Below, piece by piece: positions 34,134 to 47,855 of a stretch of 64,000 nucleotides of DNA. The notes under the pieces were generated by a model. That model made no database searches, was not told the DNA's origin, and was given only the letters and a program-made list of their open reading frames with translations. The position numbers and the translations under genes were made by a program. The DNA is from Phanerochaete sordida (lineage: Eukaryota > Basidiomycota > Agaricomycetes > Polyporales > Phanerochaetaceae), in NCBI GenBank assembly GCA_019973155.2, contig BPQB01000001.1, forward strand, positions 1,922,001 to 1,986,000, in the 5' to 3' direction. Position 1 is the first letter of the stretch, and each line of letters starts with the position of its first letter.

Positions 34134-37100
34134 ATGCACGACGAAACGTCCCCATCCTCGCCCGTAAACGGCGATCGCGCCTCCTCCAGCACCGCGCCGG
34201 GCCAGCGCGTGAAGCACGCCCGCCCGCTCTCTCCAGGCCCCGCCGCTGCCGACCCGCACAGCGCAGACGCGGGCAGGCCCACGGCCCCGAAGCGTGCCCG
34301 CAAGGCGATCAACTGCGAGCCGTGCAGGAGCAGCAAGCTCAAGTGCGATCGGTACGTCCCTCACGCTGCGCACGCCCCGACACCCGCGACTGACGTGCGC
34401 CCCGCAGGAACCGACCGTGCTCGTCCTGCGTCCTCAGAGGTGCGTCGCCACATCGAACAGCCGTCCGCCGGCCTCGCTGATCTCCCGCCGGCAGGCACAA
34501 CCGCGTCGTGTTACCAGAACCAGGACGATCTCGGGGGGCGCGATGACCAACAGTGAGTCTATCACGCTTGACCCTCCCGTCCCGCAACCGGGGCGTTGGC
34601 CGGACGTGGCACTGCGGCACTATGGCCTGTATTCCTCGACACAGCGCACTGCGAATAGCACGTTGATGTCCGCGGTGATTAGTCTCCTTCTCGACTTCGC
34701 ACGGCGGCGGCGAAGCCATATCCCCAGCGAGCGAAGTCTCTTCCCTCATCTCCGCAGCGATGTCATGGCCCGTCGCTGACTTCATCGCCCCTCTAGACAG
34801 GCCCGAATAGACCCTGCTGCAGAGCTTACCCGCATCCGGCACTCGCTGAACTTGCTCGAGTCGCACATCGTCCAGCATGGCCCGCGTCCTTTACAGGCAC
34901 CTCCTGTCTCCGCCTCCACCTTGCCATTAACGCGGAGCGCCCCTCCGCCGACGCCAGGGTCGCACCTGGTCCGCAACGGCTACAGCAAAACGCCCCCAGA
35001 CCTCGATCGTGTCGATTCCCCCGATGGTACCAAGCCTGGGAATGCCCCAGGCATGCTGGGACAATCCGACCTGGGAGGGTTCTATGCGGGGCCGACAAGC
35101 GCACTCTCACACCTGCTAACAGTAAGTGTGTCCATTGCCATGTCTGTCGTGTCGCTCACGCTGCACAGGAATCGCGCGACGACGAGCGGCCGGAGGGCGC
35201 GTACGGCGACAACCTCTCCTCGTCGCTGCGCGCGATGCAGGAGAGCGCGGTACCGTACCAGAGCTACGACGAGGACTTGATCTCGTCGCTTCCACCGATC
35301 CACACCGTCGACGGCCTCATCGACTACTACTTCGAGTACTGCAACTGGATATACCGGCACGTGAACCAGAACGCGTTCATGCGCAACTGGACACGCTTCA
35401 AGGGCGGCGGCGGCGGCAACCGCGTCGTCTTCGCCACCGTATGCATCGTCATCCTGCTTGCGGTGCGCTACTTGCCAAACGGCCACGCGCTGCTCACGAG
35501 CCTGCCCGCTGGTGAGGAGCTCGAGGCGCGGTACTACGGCGTCATGCGCGAGGCACTACAACGACATTTCCGGGATCTGCGGCGAGACGGACTCGGGAAG
35601 GGGTACACGCTGGACCTCATCGAACTGCTGCTCTTGCGCTCGCATTACCTGACGTTTGCCAAGGAAGACCCGGAGGAGACGTGGGCAGTCAAGGGTGAGG
35701 TGATGAACATCGGCACCGCGATGGGTCTACACAAAGACCCCGGCGATACGCGATTCAGTCGAGAAGAGGCTGAGCGACGGCGATGGGCGTGGTGGCATAT
35801 TATTCTGCTCGAGAGGTACGTGTGAGCTGTCGACTGACGGAATATTCCTCTTCTCATTCGTTTCAGGTGGCAAGCCTTCATGTTTGGAAGGCCGATATCC
35901 ATTGCATCCAACCACTTCAATACCCGATTACCATCTTATTGCGACCCTTCACTCGATTCTTCTGGACGCTTGTACTTGCCAAATCTTGCCTTGTTTAAAC
36001 TGGCGTACATTCTGAGCGACATCATGAACGATGCGGTGTCGTTCCAACCCGTCGCGTATGCGTCAGTGCAAGAAAACGACCACAGACTCACGGACTGGTA
36101 TGACGACCTGCCGGCGGAGCTTAACCTGGACGACTACAGGGTAGCACGATCGTTAGGAAGCCCAGTCACTTCGGTTCGTCGACTTGGCGTCCAAAGCGTT
36201 ATTATACGCACAGCCTACCACCATATTCGCTTCACCCTCCACAGACCATACGCCAACATCGCCACTTCCCTGAACATCGCCGTGAGTGCGGCCAGTCAGC
36301 TTATCAACCTCGTTGGCCAGACTCGCCCCGACTTCTTGTCCAACTCCGCGCTGGCGGTACCAGGCCACATGAACTGGGGGCCGTTCCACGTCTTCAGCGC
36401 GGCGATGTTCTTCTCCTTCCAACTGATCTCGCATCCTGAACAGCCTGCGGCGAACCTCTTCCGGGACAACATCAGGAAGGCGATCGCTTGCCTCGAGCAG
36501 TGCCGATGGATGCCAGTCGCAGACAAGGCATTGACGATCCTGCAAGCCCTCGCGCCGCTCTACTCGGACGAGTTCGCGTCCGAGCCGCCCATCGAGCAGA
36601 AGCGCAAGAAGGCACAGGTGCTCAACCTCGTCAAGACGCTCGCGTTCCCGTACCAGGAGAACCCGAACGGGCGCGGCGACTCTTCCGCGGGCTCGTCGCC
36701 GGCGTTGAGCATGCCGCAGCAGAGCGCCGCCGTCGAGTCGCCAACCGTGCCGCACTCGTTCGGCGCGCAGCAAACGACGCAGATTCCGACGTCCTCCGTG
36801 CGCTGGACGTCGCCGGCGGGCGCGTCGGGCCTGCAGCACCCGTCGCCGCAGGGCTTCGCCGACCCGGGTCCGCTGCACGGCGCGCACCCGAGCAACGGCG
36901 TGCACCCGCATCCACAGCAGCACCACCACCACCCGCCGCCGCATCCCCACTCGCAGCAAATGTCGCCAATGTCGCCCGTCGGCGCGCCGTACCCGGGCGT
37001 GCACTACAACATGCCGCCGCCGCCGGTGCCCGTCGCCGCATCGGGCATCCCCGAGCAGGGCTTCTTCATGCACCCGCCGGCCGACGAGGGCTCGATGTGG

Positions 37101-37199
37101 GGCGCATCCGTCGGGTTTGGCCTCGGCGAGTGGGCGCAGTTCTTGGACGTCATGCAGGGGCCGGACCCGCGGGGGATGCGGAACCTGCTCAATAAATGA
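34134..37199 (+). CDS. Zn2Cys6 transcription factor with fungal MHR domain
   Basis: Nuclear DNA-binding regulator of 870 aa. Exons 34134..34351, 34408..34439, 34495..34552, 34797..35121, 35169..35815 and 35867..37199. The binuclear zinc cluster (~62-81) spans the first junction, with all six cysteines spaced C-x2-C-x6-C-x5-C-x2-C from CEPCRSSKLKC into PCSSC, followed by a coiled-coil-like linker (RIRHSLNLLESH). The fungal-specific middle homology region starts at LPPIHTVDGLIDYYFEYCNW and includes ALQRHFRD, MNIGTAMGLHKDP, RRRWAWWHIILLER and FMFGRPISIAS. The C-terminus is a His/Pro/Gln/Ser-rich disordered segment ending in a hydrophobic FGLGEWAQFLDVM, a likely activation motif. Intron 3 is 244 nt, far longer than most here. 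Target genes cannot be deduced. Confidence 0.94.
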
Positions 37200-37602
37200 C
37201 GAGGGACGCCGTCGCTTGGTTCCTCGCTGCCCACCACCATCGCTCTATCTTGTTATTTACATTCGTCGGTTGCTTTTTGTTGTAGGCTGGTTGCATATCT
37301 AAACCCTTGTGGATCCCTTTCTTGGCGCATTTTGGCGGGGCTGTTCGTACTTTAGTCTGTCACCGGATGTATAATGAAATGCACATTTACACTATGGACG
37401 ACCGTGAATTGATGTTCGGAGATGCACGCGTCGTGTCAACGGAGTGGCGATCCTGGTGCTCCAGGTAATGGAAAGGTTTCCGTACCAAGGTGGTGCAAGC
37501 TCTCACGCGGATGGATGCATATAGTCCAGAACACGGGTGCAAGCAAGCAGTCCAGCGGCAGATGTATTATACTTGGGGATGCAAGGTGATGATAGTTGGT
37601 GT

Positions 37603-38421
37603 CTACATGAGAGAGAGGTCGCCGAACTTCTCCTTGTATCCTGCAGATGTCTCAGTGATTGGTAGGGAGGGCAGGGGGAGAAAAGACACGCACCAGGCAC
37701 GGACCACATGCCCTTCTTGAGACGGTTCTCGAGAGTCTGGCCAATGTGGGGGTGCGCCTCGATGACGTCCTCGGTCTATGCAGAATAGCAGCTCGTCAAG
37801 GTGAGACGCCATGCTAGATGCAGAAAGACGCACGCTGAGGTCCTCGAAGGGACGAGCCTCCTCAATGTTAGCAAGGGTCGCCTGGAGGTCCTTCAGCTCG
37901 ACATCAATGCGGTCAACGGTCTCCTGGGCCTTGGAAACCTATGTTCGCGCCACAGAGAAGCTTCGTCAGTAGCAGCACACTGGCCATACAGCAGGGGCAC
38001 TGACAGCCTTGGCCTCGAAGGTCTCGATGGCCTTGACGTGCGCGCTGACGTCGTAGGTGACGGGCTTGAACTCCTTAAGGATCTTCTCGGCCTCGTCAAC
38101 GACGGCCTTGTTTTTGAGGATCGAGCGGTAGTGCGAGAGGTCAACGGTAGTGGGCTGGCCGTTGAGCTGCGACTGTATCCTCTGCGCGTCGGCGTGGCGC
38201 TTGCGGAAGACCTGGAGGGCCGCGACGGTGTCTGCAACGTCCCGCGTCAATTCCTCTCGTCCCGCGCGTCACCAAAGTCGAAATCGCGCGCACCCTTGCC
38301 GAGGCCCAACGAGGAGTAGAGACGGGCGAAGTCCTGGGGTCGTGGGGGCTTATTGAGGAGATGCGCGGCAGAGGAGAAGCGTGGCACTCACGACCGCCTT
38401 GGTGGCTGCTTTGGAAGCCAT
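37603..38421 (-). CDS. ATP7: Mitochondrial ATP synthase subunit d (ATP7)
   Basis: Peripheral-stalk subunit of F1Fo-ATP synthase. Exons 38392..38421, 38294..38333, 38005..38231, 37834..37938, 37694..37775 and 37603..37640 give 173 aa (yeast Atp7 is 174). Reads MASKAATKAVDFARLYSSLG, then LGKDTVAALQVFRKRHADAQ, DLSHYRSILKNKAVVDEAEK, then FKPVTYDVSAHVKAIETFEA, ARPFEDLSTEDVIEAHPHIG and GYKEKFGDLSLM, an end-to-end match in order with the family. No classical presequence, as is usual for this subunit. It is divergent from hexokinase across 1.17 kb. Confidence 0.97.
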
Positions 38422-39591
38422 CTATGTCTGAATATCGCGCAGTAAGTAAGAAGACGTCGATGATATTGCCAAGGGGCACACGACGCACAGTGCACGGGGA
38501 ACGGGTGAAGGAGAGTTGAGGTCGTGCAGGTCACTGCCGAAAACGGTTGCCGGAAATGGCCGACTACTCGCGCCTCGCGCGAGCGGCTCTCTCACCAGCT
38601 CACCTCTCTGGAGCGCGACGACGACGGCTTTGCAAAACAGAGTTCTACTCCTTGGAGCTTCTTCACTGCATGCCACGCATTGTAAAACAGGGTGAGCTCT
38701 ATTTTTCCTAGTTCTGACTTCTTGGTCTCACTCCCTCCTCCGTAGCGCGATGTCTTATACCTAGCTGCACCTCGTTTACTTCGAATGCAGGTCCAAACCC
38801 GCGTACCTGCGAGCCTTTGCCGCAGCAGGGGAATCTCCCTGCTTCGAAAGATTGGTTCCGAAATTCTGACGCTTGGACATCCGTCACATTGCCTAGCCAG
38901 TCCTCAACTAGGTGGACAGTCGCCAGGATACGAGCACGTCCCGGAGGCTTTTTGCACAGAACTCAGGAATATTACTCGTCCAGTAGTGAGTTACGTCCCT
39001 AGATGATCTTCTTGGGCTCTTTGTGGCGGACGCACATGCACCTTATATATGACGCTTCGCGGTTGACTGAAGCTGGACACTCATTGGCCTGGAAAGCGTC
39101 GCTGTACGCTGCAGTTGGCCTGCCGGGGATTCTTTGGCGTTTTCGGTTGCACAGGATAGGCGTGATAAGAGGATGCGCGTAGTACTGGTGACGACCTCCG
39201 CTGTTACGACGAAGGCTTCGTGAAGACTCACGCTCGCCGGCCCCGGGCCTGTCCAGCGTATGCATGCTCCGTGATATTTCGCTGATGTCTGGCAACATGA
39301 GGATGCGTTCGTGCATGGGATTTTCACCGAAAACTTCTGGCCGTCTGTTGTGCTCTGGGTGTGCGTCCACGTCGCGAAGGAGGTGTCTGGCCGGCGTCGG
39401 GACCTCGGTAGTTCGGCCCTGCGCGGTGAGCGGCGGACGAGGGTGATCGGCGGGGGCGCGCTTAGCGGCGAGGTACTGATCACGTGACAACGATGTCATA
39501 ATATAGTCGGTGCACTTTCTGGGCGAAGGCTGCCCAACTCTCTGCTCCCTTTCGAGTCCTGCCTTGCTCTTCTCCCCCGTATCTCCCCTCC
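38422..39591. other. Divergent intergenic region ATP7 / hexokinase
   Basis: No coding exon was supported. It contains both promoters; an E-box is marked at 39480. The middle (38700-39400) shows only random short frames. Confidence 0.5.
39480..39487. promoter_or_regulatory. Palindromic E-box TCACGTGA upstream of hexokinase
   Basis: Perfect TCACGTGA, about 105 bases before the hexokinase ATG. CACGTG is the site of bHLH proteins such as Cbf1, Pho4, Tye7 and SREBP-like factors. A role in glycolytic control is inferred. Confidence 0.5.
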
Positions 39592-41989
<2,398 letters not shown>

Positions 41990-42544
41990 CAGCGCCCAGG
42001 AAGGCCCAACAAAAGTTCTCGTGGTGTATTATTCTAAGCCCTGTTTATCATTCATGCTATTTGTTTGTTGTTGTACGGCACGGACAGTCCTCACATGTAA
42101 TTCTGGCGGCGCGGTGTCTGATACGAGTGTTACACTACCAGTATTGTCGCTTCGTTTCATAGATGTGTGGAGTGGAATGGATAGAACTCGCTCTGCAACG
42201 ATCTTTCACTTTGCGCTGGAGCGTGGCTAGCATTGCAGGACTTGCAGGACTCAGGTAAGCGGGCAAGCAGCAAGGATTTGAGTCCCAATGGAACGAGATC
42301 AATTTGAGTATGCGAGCGTGCGAGAGAGCGAGCTGGTACAGAATCGGTACTATACTGACACAGTCGTGAGTAGCAAGGTATGGGCAGGTGCGTGATGAGA
42401 CTAGAGTAGGATACGAAGTGCTTGTTGATGAGGGACCGTCATGACTAAGAGAGAGGAGACACCATATTGAAAAATTCCCGGGAGAGTTGCGTTGACTAGG
42501 GTATGTAGGTCGAGAGGAAGACGGGCGAGCGGCGTGACACAGGT
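41990..42544. other. Convergent 3' region, no gene seen
   Basis: Between the stop codons of hexokinase and calcineurin B. Holds both 3' UTRs; no further structure noted. Confidence 0.4.
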
Positions 42545-43410
42545 CTAGAAAAGGTCCTCTAGCGTCATCTGCTTGACAATGTCCTACACACAACATTATG
42601 AGTCTGACATGAGCTGGACCTGGATTGGGGCGAGGGCGACGTACTGTGTTCGACACCATCTGCACGAATTCCTCGAAGCTCAGCTTGCCGTCCCCATCCT
42701 TGTCCGCCTCCATAATCGTCTTGTCTACGATCTGCTGCAGCTGTCCGTCTTTCAAGTTGTTGCCCACCATCATCTTCAGTACCAGGAACAGCTCGCCGTT
42801 CGAGATGTATCCATCGCGGTCCATGTCGTACACCTTGAACGCGACTGCCCTCCGGCGTCAGCAATGCATGGAGTGGGAAGCGATGCAGGAAACACGGACA
42901 CCGCAGCTTCTCTTCCCGTCCTCCCCTGCTGCTGAACGCGCTCAGCCCACCGACGAACTCTTGGAAGTCGACGGTTCCTCCACCACTACGCGAAGACAGT
43001 CAGACTTGAAGAATGCGTCAACAGCTGAGAGACGTACTCTTCGTCGAAGATCGCGATTAGCCGCGATGCCAATGGGTTGTTGGCAATGGCGGGTATCTGC
43101 AGGAACTCCTCGCGGTCTATCGAGCCCGAGCCATCACTGCGTAGGCGTCGAGCACGATCTCAGTAATCAGCGTGTCACAATAGGATGGGCAGGACGCACC
43201 TGTCGAGCTTCATGAAGCGCTTCTTCAGCCGCTCCAGCTCGCCTGCGTTGACTGAGGGTACAGATAAATAGGTGTATAGTCTGCTATACGAGGCTACGTA
43301 CAGTTGGACCTCTTCTGCATGTCCTCCATGAATTGGGATGCTACATGTCAGACGAGCTCAGTAATGCCAAACGCGCAGTCTTGCGGGAGCAACTGACGTG
43401 ACTGCCCCAT
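42545..43410 (-). CDS. CNB1: Calcineurin regulatory subunit B
   Basis: Ca2+-binding subunit of the protein phosphatase calcineurin (stress, morphogenesis). Seven exons: 43398..43410 (13 nt), 43302..43340, 43200..43251, 43038..43136, 42900..42985, 42645..42844 and 42545..42583, giving 175 aa, the family length. The N-terminus MGQSPSQ has Gly2 and Ser for myristoylation. Four EF-hands are seen with loops beginning [27 protein letters not shown] and DKDGDGKLS. The catalytic-subunit binding face is represented by [13 protein letters not shown] and FAFKVYD. The C-terminus is [12 protein letters not shown]. Divergent from MSS1, with 203 bases between start codons. Confidence 0.98.
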
Positions 43411-43613
43411 CTTGTTTTCTGCGCGTAGCTATGATACGGTGGGTGCGTTGAGGAGGAGTTGGGCGTCGAGGCGAGGAGGGGGAACGAGGATTGACGGCGA
43501 GGATGAAGGGAAGGAGAAAGACACTGAAGGCTAGAGACGCTCGGTTGTGTACCTGTGATCTGGTTTCTCTGGTGGCGTCCTTGGTTCTCCAGCTCTCTTC
43601 CGTCTCTCAACGC

Positions 43614-45625
43614 ATGCTCTCAAGATGGGCCAGTAAAGCTCCTACTAAATTCACGCTGCAATATGCACGCCTCGTCAGGCCTGCGCCCCGTGCATCACTC
43701 TGCACGCTAGCCCGTCGAAGGGGCCCCGAATCGCCATGGCAGACTCGCAACCACTCCACTGCTGCCGGTCCGTCGCCAGCTTGGTCATCGACGCCGCCGC
43801 CCGCTCCCAAAGGGCGGTCTCCGGGCCTCGTGCAGTCTGATGCTCAGCGTTCGACGATATACGCGCTGTCAACGCCGCCCGGGAAGGCTGGAGTCGCGGT
43901 GATCAGGGTATCAGGCCCGGATGCGCTGAGCGTATGGCAGTCTATGGTACTAGGAAGGAGGAAGAATACGAGCAGAGAAGGCGATGTCAATAGGTCGGGC
44001 TCGTTGATCAGTCCAACCCCATGGAAAATGTACCGATGCGAGGTTATACATCCTCAGTCCAAGGAAGTGCTAGACAGCGGTCTCGCGGTTTACTTCAAAG
44101 GTCGGACAAGTGCTCAGAAGTCTACTTCATGCAGACTCATTTTTACCGCAGGGCCGAAGTCATTCACTGGCGAGGACATAGTGGAGTTTCACGTCCACTC
44201 CGGACGAGCCATTCTGAACTCTGTCCTCTCCGCATTGTCCACATTCCCCTCGCTGCGGCTAGCGGAACCAGGAGAGTTTACGCGACGTGCCTTCGAATCG
44301 GGTCGTTTGGACCTGACAGAAGTCGAAGGCTTGCATGACCTCATCAACGCAGACACCAGCAGCCAGAGGCAAGCTGCCCTACAGGCCGTCGGAGTGAGCC
44401 TGTCTGCCCGTCCTTCAGCCGTCGCTCCTACTGACCGTGGTCATGCAGGGAGTCCTGAGGCAGCGCTTTGAGTCTCTTCGTGGTACGATACTCCGCGCCT
44501 TGAGCTTTGTCGAGGCTGTTATAGACTTTGGGGAAGAGGAAGTCGAAGACGACGTATTCCAAGAAGGTCGGTTAAGGCGGCCGGAGCTATTTAGACTCGA
44601 ATATTAACCATTGGAGTTGCTTTAGCGAGAGTACTCGCCCGAAAAGCGCACACAGAAGTTCAGTCACTTCTGGCCGACTACAGACGGAGCGAAATTGTAC
44701 GCTCCGGACTTCGTCTAGCCATTTTCGGTCCTCCAAATGCTGGCAAGAGTACTTTGCTGAACTTCCTTGGTGAGCTCTCTCCATTTACACGCGAAAGCAT
44801 TGATATCTCATTTTCCTCCAGCCAAGCGCGAAGCAGCCATCGTGACGAATATCCCAGGCACTACTCGAGACGTGCTGGAGGTTACACTCGACCTTGGGGG
44901 ATTGCCAGTTATTGTGTCAGACACGGCGGGCATCCGCTCAACTGAGGATATCGTAGAGAAGATTGGGATTGAGCGTGCAATCGAAGCGTAAGTTATGATC
45001 GCCATTCACATTCGACGAGAGTATCTCACTCGCACGCTTCATTTAGCATTGACAAGGCGGATGTCAAACTTTGTGTGCTCGATGTAGCAGAACTTGACAA
45101 AGCTTCAGCAGAGCTCAACTCCATGATCCGCCGAGTCAAGCCGTTCTTGTTGATCAACAAACTTGACTCGCGACCGCTCACACCATCACAAGCCCTTGCT
45201 CTAGCCAAGGAGCAACATAATGCCGAAGGTGTATGGGCAGCAAGCCTCCAGTCAGGCGTAGGAGTCGACGCCTTCATGGCGGAGCTTGGCGCAAAATTAC
45301 ATGATACATACGCTGCTCAGCTCGAGCATGGTCGCACCGACACACCTCTCGTCATCAATGCTCGTCACCGCGAACACTTGCAAGGAGCCCTGCAATTCTT
45401 GGATGCCTTCCTCGGGCAGGGTCTAGAAGGTCAGTTCATGTGCTCTCTATATTCACAGTAGTGCTGAGACTGTCTCAAGGAGAACAAAACGGGTCGTCTG
45501 ACGATATTGTCTTTGCTGCCGAGGAGCTTCGGTACGCGGCCCAGGCCATTGGGGCGATTACTGGGCGCATCGATGTCGAAGACATCCTGGACACTATCTT
45601 CAGAGAATTCTGTATTGGCAAGTAG
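43614..45625 (+). CDS. MSS1: Mitochondrial tRNA-modifying GTPase MSS1 (MnmE/GTPBP3)
   Basis: With Mto1 it installs the 5-carboxymethylaminomethyl or taurinomethyl group on wobble U of mitochondrial tRNAs. Exons 43614..44100, 44152..44393, 44449..44566, 44626..44769, 44822..44987, 45047..45429 and 45480..45625 give 561 aa. An Arg/Ser-rich presequence of ~60 residues precedes [20 protein letters not shown] (TrmE N-domain) and [14 protein letters not shown]. The G-domain has [18 protein letters not shown] and NKLD. The C-terminus ends CIGK, with the conserved Cys. Intron 44101..44151 is 51 nt without stops; removing it yields [12 protein letters not shown] as in the family. Confidence 0.97.
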
Positions 45626-46017
45626 TGTCGTTGTTGCCTCAGATGTCTATTTGAGTACGGAATAGATGTCACTTTCGTGGAATTTTCTTACTGGCCGCAT
45701 CAGGCGTTTAATTCGGCGCTAGCGCCACAGCGCCGTTGTTGTCAAATCGAACCCGCTGGTGGAACGTTCGCCTTGCGCTCAAATCCACTGCCTCGACTCG
45801 AAAACCTGTCACACATTCGCGTGTTGCTGCATCCGCTGTGCTGGGCGGATTGGAGAGGCACATACCCACCCGGAAGGATCGACGTCGATAAGGATGGACT
45901 CAGATGACATCACTCGCGGTGATGGCTTTTTTCGTTGGGCGCATATACCGCTCAAAGTGGTCGTGCGACCGCCTCTCGCTTGTCCTCTGCCTGCCCCCAT
46001 CACCCCGCCTGGCGTAA
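45626..46017. other. Intergenic, no gene seen
   Basis: 3' flank of MSS1 and promoter of the acid phosphatase gene. No Pho4-type CACGTG was seen. Confidence 0.4.
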
Positions 46018-47855
46018 ATGCTCGACCTAGCGAACGAGAAGGTCCCTGCGCTCCCGATTGTCGACCCTGCCGGGCCAGCGTCGGCTCAGAATCAGTCTAG
46101 GACCCGGACAAGACGTGGCTTGCTGGCTGTGGCGGGCCTCCTCACCATACTAGCCGTTTCGAGCTTCTCCTGCAACGCGGATTCCTACATACCTGAATGC
46201 CTCCGCTCGCTCGTTCGTCAGCCCGCCTTAGACATTGTCTGCGGCTTGCCTGTGCTAGACCTGCCCGAGAAGATACAGAGACGGTGGGGACAGTACTCGC
46301 CGTACTACCCCGCGGGCGAGTACGTACCACCCCCTGTAGGGTGTGTTATTGACCAAGTGAACATTGTATGTTGCTTCACACATGCACCTTCCATCCGTGC
46401 TGACATACGTTGTTTGTTCGCAGCTTCACCGGCATGGAGCACGATACCCTGACCATGATGATGATTACGACGTAGTTGTGGAACGCTTGCAAACTGCAAA
46501 GCAGCTGCACGACGACCTGAAGTTTGTGAAGGATTACGAATACACGCTTGGGGAAGACGATTTGCTTGCTTTTGGAGCTGAGCAGTACGTGTCACTCTTC
46601 TCTCGTGCGGGCCGTACTAAATGTTCCGTGCTATCAGGTCCTTCGAGTCAGGCAGACTGGCCTATGAACGCTACTCTCAGCTGCTGACGACTGCGCTCCC
46701 ATTCATTCGAGCATCGAGCATGCAGCGCGTTGTCGACACGGCAGGAAACTGGAGTGAAGGTTCGCTTTACTGCCTTTGCTATGATTCATCTCCGTAACGA
46801 AGTGACGTAGGTTTTCTTCCTCCTCGTCCCCTCGATGACCCGCATCTACCACCAAACGCGTCGTTCCCGATCCAGATTATATCTGAACAGTACAATGATA
46901 CCCTCAATGAAGACTGCCCTAATGCTCCTCACGAGTCGAAATACACGAACCAATGGCTTCACAAGTTCGCTCCTCCGATCATTCATAGGATCAAGAAGAT
47001 GGCCAAAGGCGTCAAACTCGAGGATGAAGATGTCCACCGACTCGTCGGCGTCTGCATCTTCGAGACGATTGCCGACGTAAGTCGAGAGATGCGCGGCCTG
47101 CAACCCAACAGCTCCAAGAGCCCCTTCTGCGATATATTTACTCCGAATGACTGGAAGGAATGGGAGTACTGGGGAGATGTTGAGAAGTACTATAAGACAG
47201 GGTAAGCCCTTTGTTGAGCTTGCGTATCGATTTATGGTTAACGTACTTATCCAGCTACGGCAACCCCCTTGGCCCAATCCGGGGTGTCGGCTACGTCAAC
47301 GAGCTCCTCGCTCGTTTGACACAGAGCGAAGTCGTCGACCATACCCAGCACAACTATTCACTGCCATTCCCTCTGAACCGCTCTATCTACGCCGACTTCA
47401 CCCATGAAAACCTCATGGTCGCAGTCTACAGCGCCATGGGCTTGTTCAACATCTCGAAACCTCTCAACCCGAGGAAGATGCCGAAGGACATGGACCGCGA
47501 ATGGCTCGCGAGCCACATGGTACCCTTCAGCGCACGGATGGTCGTTGAGCGGCTGCAGTGCCAGGCCCCGTACGACGCCGCGAGCGCGCCCGAGGACACG
47601 CCCGCCAACCCACACTGGAGCGAGGAGCTGCTCGCAGACGCGCAGAAGCACAAGACCGAGACCGGCACGTTCGTCCGCATCTTCGTGAACGACGCGGCGC
47701 AGCCGCTCGAGTTTTGCAACCACAACCACGCCGTGCACCGGCCCTGCTCGCGCTGGCAGCGGAAGCACAGCCTGTGCACGCTCGACAACTTCGTCGAGAG
47801 CCAGCGCTACGCGCGCGCGAGCGGCAACGGCGACTTCGAGAAATGCTACAACTGA
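46018..47855 (+). CDS. Histidine acid phosphatase (phytase-like), membrane-anchored
   Basis: Branch-2 histidine phosphatase superfamily. Exons 46018..46365, 46424..46584, 46638..46759, 46811..47201 and 47255..47855 give 540 aa. RHGARYP (residues ~119-125), whose His forms the phosphoenzyme, opens exon 2. The second motif, normally HD in fungal acid phosphatases and phytases, reads DFTHENLM (near 390), so the proton donor position is Glu. The N-terminus has an acidic/polar stretch with TRTRRG, then GLLAVAGLLTILAVSSF (~33-50), which suits a type II membrane anchor better than a cleaved signal. Several N-x-S/T sites and cysteines follow, consistent with a secretory-pathway enzyme. Substrate unknown. 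Confidence 0.92.

Noticed and set aside
45720..45790. Minus-strand gggttcgattt resembling a tRNA B box
   Set aside because: Flanking bases do not form a T-stem and no A box or acceptor stem lies at the right distance.
47077..47111. Perfect GTAAGT...CAG segment inside the acid phosphatase exon
   Set aside because: Only 35 nt, too short to be spliced, and its removal would break the frame, while reading through gives continuous family-like sequence.
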